This document shows, one piece after another, positions 63,468-64,000 of a DNA stretch of 64,000 bases. Positions within the stretch are counted from its first letter, which is position 1; each line of letters starts with the position of its first letter. Origin of the DNA: Verrucomicrobium spinosum DSM 4136 = JCM 18804 (GTDB lineage: Bacteria; Verrucomicrobiota; Verrucomicrobiia; Verrucomicrobiales; Verrucomicrobiaceae); assembly GCF_000172155.1 (NCBI RefSeq), contig NZ_ABIZ01000001.1, positions 992,001 to 1,056,000 of the forward strand, in the 5' to 3' direction. Both the position numbers and the translations under genes were made by a program. Under the pieces are notes generated by a model. That model saw only the letters and a program-made list of their open reading frames with translations, was not told the origin of the DNA and searched no databases.

Positions 63468-63469
63468 TT

Positions 63470-63518
63470 AAATTATAAATTATAAATTATAAATTATAAA
63501 TTATAAATTATAAATTAT
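63470..63518. repeat. Heptanucleotide microsatellite, seven perfect copies
   Basis: Seven exact copies of AAATTAT occupy 63470-63518, starting 2 bp after the AraC stop codon. It is a pure AT tract in a GC-rich genome. Confidence 0.95.
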
Positions 63519-63546
63519 GAATGAGGAATGAGGGGGGCGTTGAAGA

Positions 63547-63743
63547 TTAACCACAGAGGGCACGGAGTTTCAAGGAGACTGAAACTGAGGTTTAGACAGA
63601 ATTAACAGAATTTACGGAATTGGGTTTAGCTTCTCGTGATGAGTGTTGTCACCCAGAACCTTAAGCGGGAATCCAATTTTGTTAATTCCGTCAATCCTGT
63701 CTAAGAAATCATTCCTCTGTGCTCTCTGTGTCTCTGTGGTTAA
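63547..63743. repeat. Nested inverted repeats (REP- or MITE-like element)
   Basis: Outer arms TTAACCACAGAG (63547-63558) and CTCTGTGGTTAA (63732-63743) are perfect reverse complements. Inner arms at 63591-63622 (TTTAGACAGAATTAACAG...) and 63673-63704 (...GTCAATCCTGTCTAA) pair imperfectly. There is no coding frame of note. The stretch between the AraC gene and the sulfatase contains nothing else. Confidence 0.75.
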
Positions 63744-63755
63744 ACAAGATGCTCG

Positions 63756-64000
63756 TTATCCCTTCGGCTTTGCAGCCTGCCAGCCTTGTTCTGCCTGGGC
63801 GGAGAGTTGCTTTACCAGATCCGCTTTGGCCGGGTCGGCGGCCAGGTTGATGTTTTCCTGAGGATCGGTCTGATGGTCGTACAGCTCCAAGGCCACGACT
63901 TTTGAGGCGTCGGTGCGGTCCACCCAGCGGGTGAGGCGATACTTCTCGGTGCGCATGCTGTAGCCCATGACGGCCACGCCTGCCTCTTTGGCACCACGAG
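63756..64000 (-). CDS. Sulfatase, C-terminal part, 5' end outside window
   Basis: About 80 residues of the C-terminus are visible, in frame through the window edge. MGYSMRTEKYRLTRWVD, then LELYDHQTDPQENINLA, is the conserved end of type I sulfatases of the iduronate-2-sulfatase group common in PVC bacteria. These hydrolyse sulfate esters of polysaccharides in the periplasm after formylglycine activation. The active-site Cys/Ser motif lies outside the window. Confidence 0.85.
   Translation of the reverse strand, partial: RGAKEAGVAVMGYSMRTEKYRLTRWVDRTDASKVVALELYDHQTDPQENINLAADPAKADLVKQLSAQAEQGWQAAKPKG

Noticed and set aside
63470-63518. CRISPR array
   Set aside because: The repeats are 7-bp units without spacers; no array of direct repeats with unique spacers was seen anywhere in the window.

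Overview
The window looks like a chromosomal segment of a GC-rich verrucomicrobial bacterium (PVC group, probably close to Verrucomicrobiaceae). The grounds are a set of PVC-specific gene families (DUF1501, PSD1/DUF1549-DUF1553, the PVC-type heme-binding propeller protein, an N-terminal sulfatase tail at the right edge), a giant RCC1-RHS surface protein, a 196-residue short EF-Ts, weak or absent Shine-Dalgarno sites, and intergenic chains of REP-like palindromes. Genus is inference; no rRNA gene is present.

Layout. 1-5.9 kb: end of a possible permease, REP-like repeats, then a minus-strand set DUF1080-like / PSD1 / DUF1501. 5.9-8.5 kb: a small SRP RNA (minus strand, no ORF), then two paralogous membrane-anchored coiled-coil proteins and a small lipoprotein. 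8.9-11.9 kb: cysH-cysD-cysN sulfate assimilation operon (minus). 12.1-16 kb: clpS with a DUF2017-like partner, then VTC domain / DUF4956 / CotH. 16-22.2 kb: PVC heme propeller protein, ECF sigma factor, membrane protein, folP, hisJ. 22.2-31.8 kb: secreted protein, pseudopilin, proS, rpsB-tsf, DUF6263-like protein, glnB with a convincing sigma-54 promoter, DUF151 nuclease, gpmI. 31.9-36.6 kb: hom, Spy-like protein, ilvD, alpha/beta hydrolase lipoprotein.

36.6-46.2 kb holds the most striking locus: a 2999-residue RCC1 + RHS polymorphic-toxin-like protein whose stop codon overlaps the start of a small candidate immunity gene. It is followed at 46.2-50.3 kb by nested mobile DNA: an IS66 transposase remnant interrupted by a group II intron whose maturase gene carries a frameshifting 14-bp duplication and has lost its end to a RAYT-type Y1 transposase element bounded by 14-bp direct repeats.

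50.3-62.6 kb is a coherent low-oxygen respiration island: ldhA (divergent), then ccoS, fused ccoNO, a ccoQ-like gene with a Cys/His-rich tail, single-heme ccoP, ccoG, a small membrane protein, a TauE/SafE-like protein, ccoI, a double universal stress protein, and a translationally coupled two-component pair whose sensor carries a FixL-like PAS domain with the heme-ligand histidine conserved. An AraC regulator, a 7-bp microsatellite, nested inverted repeats and the tail of a sulfatase close the window.
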